Source: Streptomyces polyasparticus (lineage in GTDB: Bacteria > Actinomycetota > Actinomycetes > Streptomycetales > Streptomycetaceae). Taken from it: a stretch of 64,000 bases of DNA. The position numbers were made by a program, and so were the translations under genes. Positions 41,088 through 50,083 of this stretch are shown here, piece by piece. The notes beneath the pieces are model-generated. The model saw nothing but the letters and a program-made list of their open reading frames with translations, did not search any database and was not told where the DNA came from. Location: contig NZ_JACTVJ010000011.1 of the NCBI RefSeq assembly GCF_014493765.1, positions 469,414-533,413 of the forward strand, written 5' to 3'. Positions within the stretch are counted from its first letter, which is position 1, and each line of letters begins with the position of its first letter.

Positions 41088-44000
41088 CCTGATGGTGCTG
41101 CGGTACGCAGCACCAGAGAGGGGCCGTTGCCGCGCTGGCCGACGTGCAGCGGCGATTGACCGCAGACGGGTTCGTAATCCACCCCAGTGCGTTGGAGAGC
41201 GTCGTGCCGTGGTGGTGCTGCAGCAGGTGACTGCCGAGACGGCCTTCAGTAGGCCGGTGCACAGCGGCAGTGTGTTGGCCCCCGTGATGGTGCTGTGTCG
41301 ATAGACGCAGAGACGGAGGGCGAGGCAACCGCATAGACCAGCCCGACCACAAACCCGTGATGGTGCTGCGGTGATAGACCGAGATGACGCGAGGGAAGCG
41401 AGCACTAGCGGCGCGATACAGACTCCGTGATGGTGCTGCGGTGGGCACCGCAGAGACGGATATCGTCGTGCATTGGAATGCCGTCCTTGATGGTGCTGCA
41501 GGAGGTGACCGCGGGTGGCTCCAGGGCCATGCGGCCCGCCGCGACGATCACGGTGCTGCGGTGGGTAGCCGCGGAGATGGGACGCGCGTGATGCCCTCAT
41601 CGCGCTGATCCTGATGCCGTGATGAGGCTGCGGCATGTGGCTGCCACAGAGACGGTCACCGACACGCTGCTGAACAAGGTGCTGCGTACGGCGCCGTGGT
41701 AGTGCTGCGGCGATTGGCCGCAGAGACGGTGCCAGCGCTGGAAGTCACCGTGCGCCGCTCGAAAACGCCGTGACGGTGCTGCGGCGGGTGGCCGCAGAAA
41801 CGGTGGGCCGGGCTCCGTCCGAGATCGACTGGTCTGCGCTGCCGTGATGGTGCTGCGGCGGGTGGCCGCAGAGACGGGACTTGAGAAGGTCGATGATCCG
41901 GGTCTTGGCCCAGCCGTGGTGGTGCTGCGGGTGACCGCAGAGGCGGCTGGCTACGCGAGAACGATGGTGCCCGCGCGTACGTGCCGTGATGGTGCTGCGG
42001 CGGGTGGTCGCAGAGACGGGGGACGACGGCAGTAGCTGGGCCGGCATGCACTGGGACCCGTGATGGTGCTGCGGCAGGTGACCGCAGAGACGGCGTGCGC
42101 TGGCCGCGCGGGCGGTTCTGCTCTTCGTACCCGTGATGGTGCTGCGACGGGTGGCCACAGAGACGGGCCAGGCGATCAGCGACGTGTGCGGCACCTACGA
42201 GCCGTGATGGTGCTGCGGCAGGTGACTGCAGAGACGGACGAGGCGGAGCGCAGGCGTGTTCATGAACAGCGTGCCGTGATGGTGCTGCGGGTAGCCGCAG
42301 AGACGGGCTCGAACTTGCGGGCGGTGCGCTCGGCTTGCTCCGCGCCGTGGTGGTGCTGCGGCGGGTAGCTGCAGAGACGGGCGGTTCAGGCGGGTGTTGT
42401 CGTTCCACCCGCGCGTGCCGTGGTGGTGCTGCGGCGGGTAACTGCAGAGACGGCGGCGAGCCGTGCCAGCAGAGCCGCCCTGCTCTGGACGCCGTGGTGG
42501 TGCTGCGGCGGGCGACCGCAGAGACGTTCGCGGACTTGGCGAGGTAGTCAGCGATCTCTTCGCCGTGATGGTGCTGCGGTAACTGACCGCAGAGACGACG
42601 GCCGCGAGAGCACTCGTCTGATCGCTGCGCTGGAGCCGTGATGGTGCTGTGACGGATGGCCGCAGAGCCGGCCGTGGCGAACCGATACAGGAGTATAGGC
42701 AGGTCAACGCCGTGATTGTGCTGCGGCAGGTGCCCGCAGAGACGGCCCCGCGGTAGGACGCCGCGTCGCGCTCCAGGCGCGTGCCGTGATGGTGCTGCGG
42801 TAGGTGACCGCAGAGATGGGTGATGCTTCCGAGGAATGGTGGAGCGAGCACAAGGAGCAGTGATGGTGCTGCGACGGGTGGCCGCAGAGACGGCATGGGC
42901 CTGGGCCCTGTTGAACGGCAAGGCGGTGGAGCCGTGGTGGTGCTGCGGCAGGTGACCGCAGAGACGGGTGCGGCGTGTTCCGGTGCGGCCGCGGTGGGTT
43001 CGGGCGCCGTGGTGGTGCTGCGGTAGGTGACCGCAGAGACGGAGGTCGATGGTTGTCGGCCATTTCGTTGGCGGCATAGCCGTGATGGGGCTGCGGAGAG
43101 TGACCGCAGAGACGGGCTGTGCCCGACGCGTCCGGGCTGGCTGCAGTCGGTGACGCCGTGGTGGTGCTGCGACCGGTGGCCGCAGAGACGGCTCACGGCG
43201 TTTGGCGATGTTGCGTTCCACGTAGTCGCCGTGATGATGCTGTGGCAAGTAGCCACAGAGACGGCGCTGTTCGCGGGCCTGGACATCGACCCGCGCACCA
43301 AGCCGTGGTGGTGCTGCGGCGGGTGACCGCCGACAAGCGTAAAGCCGGGTGGTCTGCTGACGCTCCCGCATCCGTGACGCCGGCAGCTGTGATGGTGCTG
43401 TGGTGTGTGACCACAGAGACGGTCGGTCACGGGGCCCGTGATGTGGTCGACGGCGCTGCCGTGATGGTGCTGCGGTTGGTGACCGCAGAGACGGGGTCGC
43501 CAAGTCGGGCCCGTGCCTTGGCCTCTTGCGCGCCGTGGTGGTGCTGCGGCAGGTGGCCGCAGAGACGGCTCGGAGCCTGGCGCGACGTCGAGGATGATGA
43601 TGTCGCCGTGGTGGTGCTGCGGCGGATGGCCGCAGAGACGGCGGGCCGTCCTCGGTCATCAGCATCGGCAGAGCGCTGCCGTGGTGGTGCTGCGGCGGGT
43701 AGCCGCAGAGACGGCGCTGACGTACCAGCTGGGTGATGACCATCTGCAGGCCGTGATGGTGCTGCGGAGGATGACCGCAGAGACGGCCTACGCGTCGTCG
43801 GGTCACAGAGGAGGTTCCGGCGCTGTGATGGTGCTGCGGCATATGACCGCAGAGACGGGGTGAGATCCGGTTGAGGAGGTCGGACGCGGCGACGCCGTGG
43901 TGGTGCCGCGACGGGCAGCCGCAGAGACGGCTGGCCAGGGCCTGAGACCGATCCCAACTCCCACACAGCAGTGGTGGTGCTGCGGCGAGTAGCCGCAGAG

Positions 44001-44443
44001 ACGGTCGTGGTCGTCGCGCTCGGGTTCGGGGGCCTCGCTGCCGTGGTGGTGGTGCTGCGGCGGCGACCGCAGAGACGGCTCCTCATCGAACAGGGACTGC
44101 TGGATGGCCTTGTCGCCGTGGTGGTGCTGTGGCTGGCGACCGCAGATACGGTGCGGAACGTCGGACACATGGTGGATGACTGTGACCCTGTGATGGAGCT
44201 GCGAAATGGATTCGCAGAGGAGTGATCGGACGCTCGCGGACCTTGTAGTCGCCGCGCGGTCCGTGATGGTGCTGCGGCAGGTGACCGCAGAGACGGGCCG
44301 GCCCCGGCCGCCAAGGCCCGGTGGACGTGTGAGCCGTGATGGTGCTGCGGCAGGAGACCGCAGAGACGGCCATGTCGGAGATCGACCACGACATCGACAT
44401 GTAGGCGCCGTGATGGTGCTGCGGCAGGTGACCGCAGAGACGG
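41088..44443 (-). CRISPR. CRISPR array, about 47 repeats of 36 bp, type I-G (I-U)
   Basis: Repeats average 36 bp with a unit length of about 73 bp, so spacers are mostly 35-38 bp. On the plus strand the consensus is CCGTGATGGTGCTGCGG, then a variable 7-base loop, then CCGCAGAGACGG. The hairpin CTGCGG/CCGCAG is central. Repeats from 41694 rightwards are well preserved; the first eight or so on the left are decayed, marking the old trailer end. The leader would therefore be at the right, and transcription would run on the minus strand, the same as the cas genes. In that orientation the repeat starts GTCTCTGCGG and ends ATCACGG. Loop bases differ in almost every repeat. Two repeats (41914 and 42274) are 3 bp shorter. 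Confidence 0.95.
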
Positions 44444-44588
44444 AGTGCATGAGCAGCGGCGATAACAGAGGGTGCGGATTGGGATGGGGTTGACGGCGCG
44501 CAGGTAAGGGGCATTTGGGGCATTCAGCTTCGGTGCGGGTGGGGTTGGGAGCGTTCGCTGGAGGTTCCGAGGTGATGTCTGGCTCTCT
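44444..44588 (-). promoter_or_regulatory. Putative CRISPR leader
   Basis: 145 bases between the best-preserved repeat (44408-44443) and the end of csb3. No repeat or gene is seen. On the minus strand it reads into the array. It is short, and no promoter can be fixed by eye. The array could also be expressed by readthrough from the cas operon, since no terminator hairpin is obvious here. Confidence 0.45.
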
Positions 44589-45578
44589 TCAGGGGTGGAT
44601 GCGTCGGCCGGGTTGGAGGGGGCCGTCGGCTTGGGGGAGGCGGGTGCGTGGTGCGGTGTAGATGGCTGTGACGCCGAGGTTGGTGAGCTTGGTGAGGTCG
44701 GGGCTGGGGGTGCGAACGAGGGGGTGTTCAAGGAGCGCGGTGATGCCAGTTGTGGTGAGTGGTGGGGACCATGTGGGCCAGGTGAGGGCGCCGTTGGTGG
44801 TAACGCGGTCCCAGCTGGTGGTCTGGGAGTGGGTGCTGTCGCCGGTGAGGCGGAAGGTGGCGAAGCCGTGGAGGGCGAGCCAGGTGGCGCCGGGGACTCC
44901 TTGTTGGGTGGCTTTGCCTGTGCTGACCATGTGGGCGTCGCCGGTGGAGTGGTGGTCGAGGTTGGCGCCGGCGTAGCCGTCGACGCGTCGCCAGGCGGTG
45001 AGGGCGTCGAGGAGGCGGGTCTCGCCGCGGCGGCATTCGTGGGCTGCTTTGGCCCAGTTGTTGGCGAGGGTCATCTGCCCGCCGCGGCCGAAGAGGGGTG
45101 TGCTGGTGGTGTACAGGTCGGCTGGCTGGCCGGGCGCGGTACGCGGCTTGGCGGTCTTATTGTCCTTGGGGCCGATGCTGAGCTGGTTGACGAGGGCGGT
45201 GAACCAGCGTGCGGCGGGTGCGCGGTGCTCGCGCTCAGCGGCGGCGTGAGCGCGCAGACGGTCCAGGGCTAGGTCGATCGGCATCCGCAGGGCGTCGCTG
45301 AACGGGCCGCTGCGGGGGAGCGACAAGATGCCGGGCGCCAGCGCAAGGGGCTCTTCGGCGGGCTTGTCGGGGAGTTGGTCGCGCAGGATGGCGGCGAGCG
45401 CGGCGTGGGTGAGGGGCTGGCTGGTGTGCAGGACGGCGGGTGCGGCGGGGCCGCGCCAGGAGAGCCGGGCTGGCTCTTCGAGGACGGGCTCGGTGAGGTG
45501 GAGGATGCCGAGCGCGGCGAGGAAGCCGAGGGGGGAGTCGCTGAGGAGGGCGGGGAGTTCGAGTTCGTGGCGTGGCAT
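44589..45578 (-). CDS. csb3: Type I-G Cas protein Csb3 (Cas8u2-like)
   Basis: 329 residues. The N-terminal LLSDSPLGFLAALGILHLTE followed by RLSWRG is the usual opening of the Csb3/Csx17-type large-subunit family of subtype I-U/I-G. The middle holds ATWLALHGFATFRLTGDST. It is expected to be the Cas8-equivalent in the Cascade complex, recognising the PAM and recruiting Cas3. It starts 5 bases after cas3, so it is the last gene of the operon, directly before the array. Confidence 0.72.
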   Translation of the reverse strand: MPRHELELPALLSDSPLGFLAALGILHLTEPVLEEPARLSWRGPAAPAVLHTSQPLTHAALAAILRDQLPDKPAEEPLALAPGILSLPRSGPFSDALRMPIDLALDRLRAHAAAEREHRAPAARWFTALVNQLSIGPKDNKTAKPRTAPGQPADLYTTSTPLFGRGGQMTLANNWAKAAHECRRGETRLLDALTAWRRVDGYAGANLDHHSTGDAHMVSTGKATQQGVPGATWLALHGFATFRLTGDSTHSQTTSWDRVTTNGALTWPTWSPPLTTTGITALLEHPLVRTPSPDLTKLTNLGVTAIYTAPRTRLPQADGPLQPGRRIHP

Positions 45579-45583
45579 GAGGG

Positions 45584-48500
45584 TTAGCTGCCTTCCTCGG
45601 AGCAGGCCATGTCGGCGAGGCGCACGACGGCTTCCAGCAGGGCGAGGCCCCAGGGGCCGTAGTGGCGGTTGAGGGTGTGGAAACGGTCGGGGCCGGTCCA
45701 GTCGGTGCCCATGGCGGCGCTGTTGACGGTGACGGTCTGCTGGTCGGGCATGGTGCAGGTGACGTCGATGGGGTCGGGGTCGGTGACGGGCGGCAGCAGG
45801 GGGCGGGCGTGGCCGTGATGGGAGGCCACGAGGTGGACGATGAGGTCTTTGTCCAGGCCGCGGGTGTGTTCGGGGTTAGTGGCGAGCCATTGCTGGACGG
45901 CGGCGGAGCTGAGGGCTTCGTGGCGCAGCTCCGGTTCCCAGTTGGCCATGTGGGCCGCACGGCGGCGACCGGTGTGGTCAGAGGGGTCCATACCGGACTT
46001 GGCCAGGGGTTCGTCGAGGGACTCGGCGAGCAGCCGGTCGCCGGCGCACAGCATGCATTGGAAGCGGGGGTGGTGTTTGCCGCAGTCGTGGGCGTATGCG
46101 CCGGTGTCTACGGCGGCTACCAAGTCTGCGGGCAGGCCGAGGCGTTGGGCGAAGTCGGCGGCGCGTGCGGCGACGGCTTTGCTGTGCTGGGCCAGGGGGA
46201 CTGGGCGGGTGAGTGAGCTGCCGTCGGCGCTGTCGTCGCCGACGCCCGCGGTCCGTTCGGCGCGGGTGGGTTCGGGGCGGGCGGGGACAAGGATCAAGCG
46301 GGCGGGCTGGCTGGCGTCCCAGATTGCGTGTCCGGTTTGGCTGGAGCGGCCGTTGGGGGTGATGTCCCAGGTGGTGACGGATTGGAGTGTGGTGAGGCGC
46401 TGGCGCAGCAGGTCTGTGTACTGCCCGATCTCTCGATCGCCGGAGGGCGGTAGGGGCAGGAGGTGTAGCAGGCGTGCGAGGAGCTGGCTGACGATGTCGG
46501 TCGGGGTCTCGTCGTCCTTGCCGGCCTGCAGGCGCGCGGTTGCGCTGGTGATCACTGCCTCGGTGGCGCGGAGGGTCTCTTCGTCGAAACCGCCGAGCAG
46601 GGCCAGGAGTTGGGCTTCAAGGCGCGTGGGGGCGCTGTCGGTGGTGCGGGGCGGGAAGTCACCGAGGTCGACGACCGGGTTGCCGGGGGCTCCGGTCCAG
46701 CCGTATGCGTCGTGGCCGCTGTATTCGGCGGGCAGGACGATCGTGCTGCCGGGGCGGATGTCGTGCGGTTCGGTGGCCGGGACCCACTGGTTGTCCTGCA
46801 TGTCGAGGCGCAGGACCGGGGCCATGCTCGGGCGCTTCTGCTTGGCCGGGACTGTGTTGTCGAGGGGTGCGCCTTCGAGGTCGCTGGTGGCATCGGCGGC
46901 GGTCGGCTGGGTGAGGTAGCGGCGCAGCTGAGCCGCGGGGATGGCGACGGTTTCCCCGGGGTGCGGGGGGACCTGGGCCATGCGGGCGGCCCACTCATCC
47001 CAGTCCGGGTTCCCCTCACGCAGGGGCAGGTCGCCGCGCCACAGCACTTGGACATCTTCGGGGGCGGTGTTGATGCCGTGCAGGAAGGGTGCGGCGGGCT
47101 GGTCGGGTACGGGGGCGGGGCTGGTGCGTGTCCAGGAATCCAGCAGCGTCTGGTGCAGTACGGGAATTCGCGGGGCGGGCATGTTCAGCGCCCTGATATC
47201 GGCGCCGTGCAGGAGTGCGGGCAAGGTCGTGGGGTTGACGAGGAGGCCCTGCTCCAGGCCGCCGCGGACATCTGCGGCGCCGACTGTGCCCGCGTCGACA
47301 ACGGGGGTGTGCTCGGCGAGCCACTGCCAGGTGGCGTGGGCGGCCTCCCCGTAGACCGGGATGTCCTGCGGCTCTTGGACGCCGGCACGGATGACGATGG
47401 CGGGGGCCCAGTCGAAGGCGCCGGTGCGGTCCAGTCGGCCCAGGCGCTGTACCAGTGCGGCGCAGGCAGCGTTCTCGCTGACGAGCCCCGCGAACGAGAG
47501 GTCGACGCCGACCTCTACCGTCTGGGTCGCAACGACTACCAGGGGCCGCTCCCGGTCGGGGCTCACGCCGGAGAACAGCTCACGCATCAGGCCGCTGTCC
47601 AGGAGCCGGTCACGGTCGGTGGCGCGGCTGCGTCCGGTCAGCAGCAGCACGTCCATGTCCGTGCGATGGGACAGGCGTTGGAACAGGGCGCGGGCGTTTC
47701 GGATGGTGTTGGCGACCACGCCGATCACGGGACGCGCAACGAGCGGCAGCATGGTGTCCACGGCTTGCTCGGCGGCCTGAGCGAAGGAGGCGGTTGCGTC
47801 CTTGCCGAGGGGGCGGGCATCCCAGAGCGTCAGGCGGCGCTGGGCGTTCAGGCGCCGGCCCGCGACGGGGTGCTGGCGGTCGGCTTCGCTGATGGAGTGC
47901 CGCGGCCGGGAAGGGTCGGCGCAGGCGGTCGCTGTCAGGCTGACGACCTGGACGCCACGGTGGGCGAACTGCCTGTGGGAGGCGGTGCGCTGGTAGGCGG
48001 AGCAGTCGATCGCCGTGGTCAGCAGGGGTAGGGCAATGTGTGCCTCGTCCACGGCCAGCAGTGCGTCCATGCCGCACAGGGCCGCATCGATGGGACGCAT
48101 CCGAGGGCTGGTGTGGTAGCCGCGGAACAGCAGGCGGCTGCCGTACTGGTCGACGGTTGAGGTGATGACGGCGGGCTGGGCGGGCGAGCGCAGCCAGCGC
48201 GAGGCCCAGTCCACTCCGCCGCGCATCCGCACGGCCTCCAGGGCGGTGGCTTCTCCGCTCAGGGCACGGAGGGCCTGTGCGACGCGGCCCGCGACGGAGT
48301 CGGCCGGGGCGGTGTCCAGGGCGTGCTGCACGGTGCGGGCATGCTCGTGTGCCTGGTCGACGACGAGGCGGCGGTCGACGACGAAGAACAGACGCAACGG
48401 CACGGTCCGCTCGCGCCCGTTGGCTGCCTGCCAGGCCAGTAGGAACAGCCAGATGTCGATGAGGCTGGTCTTGCCCAGCCCGGTCGGTATGTCCAGGTCC

Positions 48501-48613
48501 GGCCAACAGTCCTCGGCCGCAGCCTGGTTGAGGTAGGCCGTCTGCCAGGGGAACGGGCGGTGGCCGTGGACGGCTTCGACGAAGTCGGGGAAGTCCTTGA
48601 GTGCGAGGGTCAT
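45584..48613 (-). CDS. cas3: CRISPR helicase-nuclease Cas3 (C-terminal HD)
   Basis: 1009 residues. Helicase motifs appear in order: Walker A LDIPTGLGKTSLIDIW (about residue 40), DEAH box LLAVDEAHIALP, SAT-like VSLTATACADP, and motif VI LVQRLGRLDRTG. The HD nuclease lies at the C-terminus (LAQHSKAVAARAADFAQRLG, then AYAHDCGKHHPRFQ). This helicase-then-HD order is the one found in subtype I-U/I-G. It unwinds and degrades target DNA after Cascade binding. The ATG overlaps the csb2 stop (ATGA). Confidence 0.93.
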   Translation of the reverse strand: MTLALKDFPDFVEAVHGHRPFPWQTAYLNQAAAEDCWPDLDIPTGLGKTSLIDIWLFLLAWQAANGRERTVPLRLFFVVDRRLVVDQAHEHARTVQHALDTAPADSVAGRVAQALRALSGEATALEAVRMRGGVDWASRWLRSPAQPAVITSTVDQYGSRLLFRGYHTSPRMRPIDAALCGMDALLAVDEAHIALPLLTTAIDCSAYQRTASHRQFAHRGVQVVSLTATACADPSRPRHSISEADRQHPVAGRRLNAQRRLTLWDARPLGKDATASFAQAAEQAVDTMLPLVARPVIGVVANTIRNARALFQRLSHRTDMDVLLLTGRSRATDRDRLLDSGLMRELFSGVSPDRERPLVVVATQTVEVGVDLSFAGLVSENAACAALVQRLGRLDRTGAFDWAPAIVIRAGVQEPQDIPVYGEAAHATWQWLAEHTPVVDAGTVGAADVRGGLEQGLLVNPTTLPALLHGADIRALNMPAPRIPVLHQTLLDSWTRTSPAPVPDQPAAPFLHGINTAPEDVQVLWRGDLPLREGNPDWDEWAARMAQVPPHPGETVAIPAAQLRRYLTQPTAADATSDLEGAPLDNTVPAKQKRPSMAPVLRLDMQDNQWVPATEPHDIRPGSTIVLPAEYSGHDAYGWTGAPGNPVVDLGDFPPRTTDSAPTRLEAQLLALLGGFDEETLRATEAVITSATARLQAGKDDETPTDIVSQLLARLLHLLPLPPSGDREIGQYTDLLRQRLTTLQSVTTWDITPNGRSSQTGHAIWDASQPARLILVPARPEPTRAERTAGVGDDSADGSSLTRPVPLAQHSKAVAARAADFAQRLGLPADLVAAVDTGAYAHDCGKHHPRFQCMLCAGDRLLAESLDEPLAKSGMDPSDHTGRRRAAHMANWEPELRHEALSSAAVQQWLATNPEHTRGLDKDLIVHLVASHHGHARPLLPPVTDPDPIDVTCTMPDQQTVTVNSAAMGTDWTGPDRFHTLNRHYGPWGLALLEAVVRLADMACSEEGS

Positions 48614-50079
48614 GCGCCTGCCTCCCACGGGTCGATGGGCAGACAAAGGCCCAGGCCGAAGTTCTTCTTGCTGCCGAGCACCACTGGACCGGCTACGGGC
48701 GTGTCGAAGGTCAGGCGTACATGGCGGACCGGCAGGGGCCGCTCGTTGCTCTTGCGGCGCAGAGCACGCTGCGCCAGCTCCGGCGCCCCCGGCAAGAAGG
48801 CACCGGTGGGCAGCACTTCGATATCGACGGGGTCTGGCAGACCGGCCAGACGGCAGCCGGTGGCCACCGCACCCTCGATGTCGCGGCGGCGGGGAAACAG
48901 ATCGAGGACCATCGGCAAGGCCGTCGTCCACCGACGCGAGGGGCGCGTCCACCGCTCGGGCCGTACCGACTTGAGGGAATCAAGTTCAGTATCACCGGCG
49001 CGGACATACGCAAGGCGGATCGGCTTGGCGACATCGCGGACGGCCAGTTCACTGAGACCGCCATCGAGACGGAGCAGCACTGCCAGCAGCGCACGCCGAT
49101 GGGCTGGCTCCAAGTCGCCCGGCAGCGCAACCGCGACACCGCGCAGACGCCCGTCGGCGTGCTTGTGCCCCACGAACGGCAGTCCGAGATACGCACACAG
49201 GCGCCGGTCGTCGTCCGCGTCCTTATGCCCGTGGACCGCGACCATCGTCTCGACGTCGTGTCCCATCTGTTCCAGGCGGTCCATCACCGTCTGCCGCAGG
49301 GCGCTGGTCACCGACAACGTCAGTCCCGGGTCCAGCGAGAACTGCGCGGGAAAGGCGAAGGAGACCAGGTCCGTGAAGGGGCTTGCTGCGGGTTCTTCGA
49401 CAGCGTCCGGCTCACGAGCAGCACGCGGCGCGTATGGGAAGGGACGGTCCTGCTGCCAGGCCGACTCGCCGTGCTCATAGGCGACGCGAAGGCGCCGCAG
49501 GTACCCGGGATACGGGGCCCGCAGCGAGCGCACCGCACGGGCGGGCGCCGATTCGTTGGCGGGCTGCCAGATCTCCCACTCGTCATCGTCGATGTCTGTA
49601 AGGGGCTGGTCGACGATGCCGGCGTGCACGAGGGCGTGTCCGCTGGCCCGCCCGAAGTACGGCACCGACTTGGCCAGTACCTCCAGCACCGCGAGCACGC
49701 CCAGCGACGGCTCCGTGGACCACTCGAACTCCACCAGGGGATGTGCGAGCGTGCGCTGGGGCCATACCTTCGGCTTGCCCCCGCTGGTACGGCCGGGCAG
49801 CACCGCATGCCCCGGCTTCGCGGCTGGCGCATTGGTCGCCACCCATGCCGTACGTGGGCTCTCGGCCTCCAGGCTCTTCGCCGGCACGCGAACTGACGGC
49901 AGGGGCTGCTGCTCCAGCCACTCGAGCGCGGCGTCCTGGACCGGGTCGTCGGGGTCGGCCACCGACACCAGCGCGCAGAAGATCCGGGAAGGGTGCGGAG
50001 GCCACTCGGCCTGACTGCGATCCAGCGTGGATGCCTGGTACGAGGCATCCAACAGGTCGACGGCTATTCGAAATGGCAC
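48610..50079 (-). CDS. csb2: Type I-G Cas protein Csb2 (Cas5-Cas6 fusion, GSU0054 family)
   Basis: 489 residues. The N-terminus (LDASYQASTLDRSQAEWPPHPSRIFCALV) is the characteristic opening of the GSU0054/Csb2 family, the signature protein of subtype I-U/I-G. The C-terminal RAMP half ends with RHVRLTFDTPVAGPVVLGS and the glycine-rich GLGLCLP. Csb2 combines the Cas5 role with crRNA processing by the Cas6-like domain. GTG start, four bases after csb1. Confidence 0.85.
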   Translation of the reverse strand: MPFRIAVDLLDASYQASTLDRSQAEWPPHPSRIFCALVSVADPDDPVQDAALEWLEQQPLPSVRVPAKSLEAESPRTAWVATNAPAAKPGHAVLPGRTSGGKPKVWPQRTLAHPLVEFEWSTEPSLGVLAVLEVLAKSVPYFGRASGHALVHAGIVDQPLTDIDDDEWEIWQPANESAPARAVRSLRAPYPGYLRRLRVAYEHGESAWQQDRPFPYAPRAAREPDAVEEPAASPFTDLVSFAFPAQFSLDPGLTLSVTSALRQTVMDRLEQMGHDVETMVAVHGHKDADDDRRLCAYLGLPFVGHKHADGRLRGVAVALPGDLEPAHRRALLAVLLRLDGGLSELAVRDVAKPIRLAYVRAGDTELDSLKSVRPERWTRPSRRWTTALPMVLDLFPRRRDIEGAVATGCRLAGLPDPVDIEVLPTGAFLPGAPELAQRALRRKSNERPLPVRHVRLTFDTPVAGPVVLGSKKNFGLGLCLPIDPWEAGA

Positions 50080-50083
50080 GCCG

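Noticed and set aside
41088-44443. Array transcribed on the plus strand
   Set aside because: The decayed repeats are on the left and the consensus repeats on the right, next to the cas operon. This places the leader on the right and transcription on the minus strand. RNA-seq could still overturn this.
41040-44731. Very long minus-strand open frames (up to 728 codons) with repeated His-His-His-Gly motifs
   Set aside because: They are produced by the CRISPR repeat unit, which lacks stop codons in these frames. The repeated motif is just the translated repeat, and the spacers give unrelated filler.
45584-48952. Longer Cas3 start at 48952
   Set aside because: The extension runs antisense-like through the csb2 gene. 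The ATG overlapping the csb2 stop (ATGA at 48610-48613) gives the expected start of the helicase domain.
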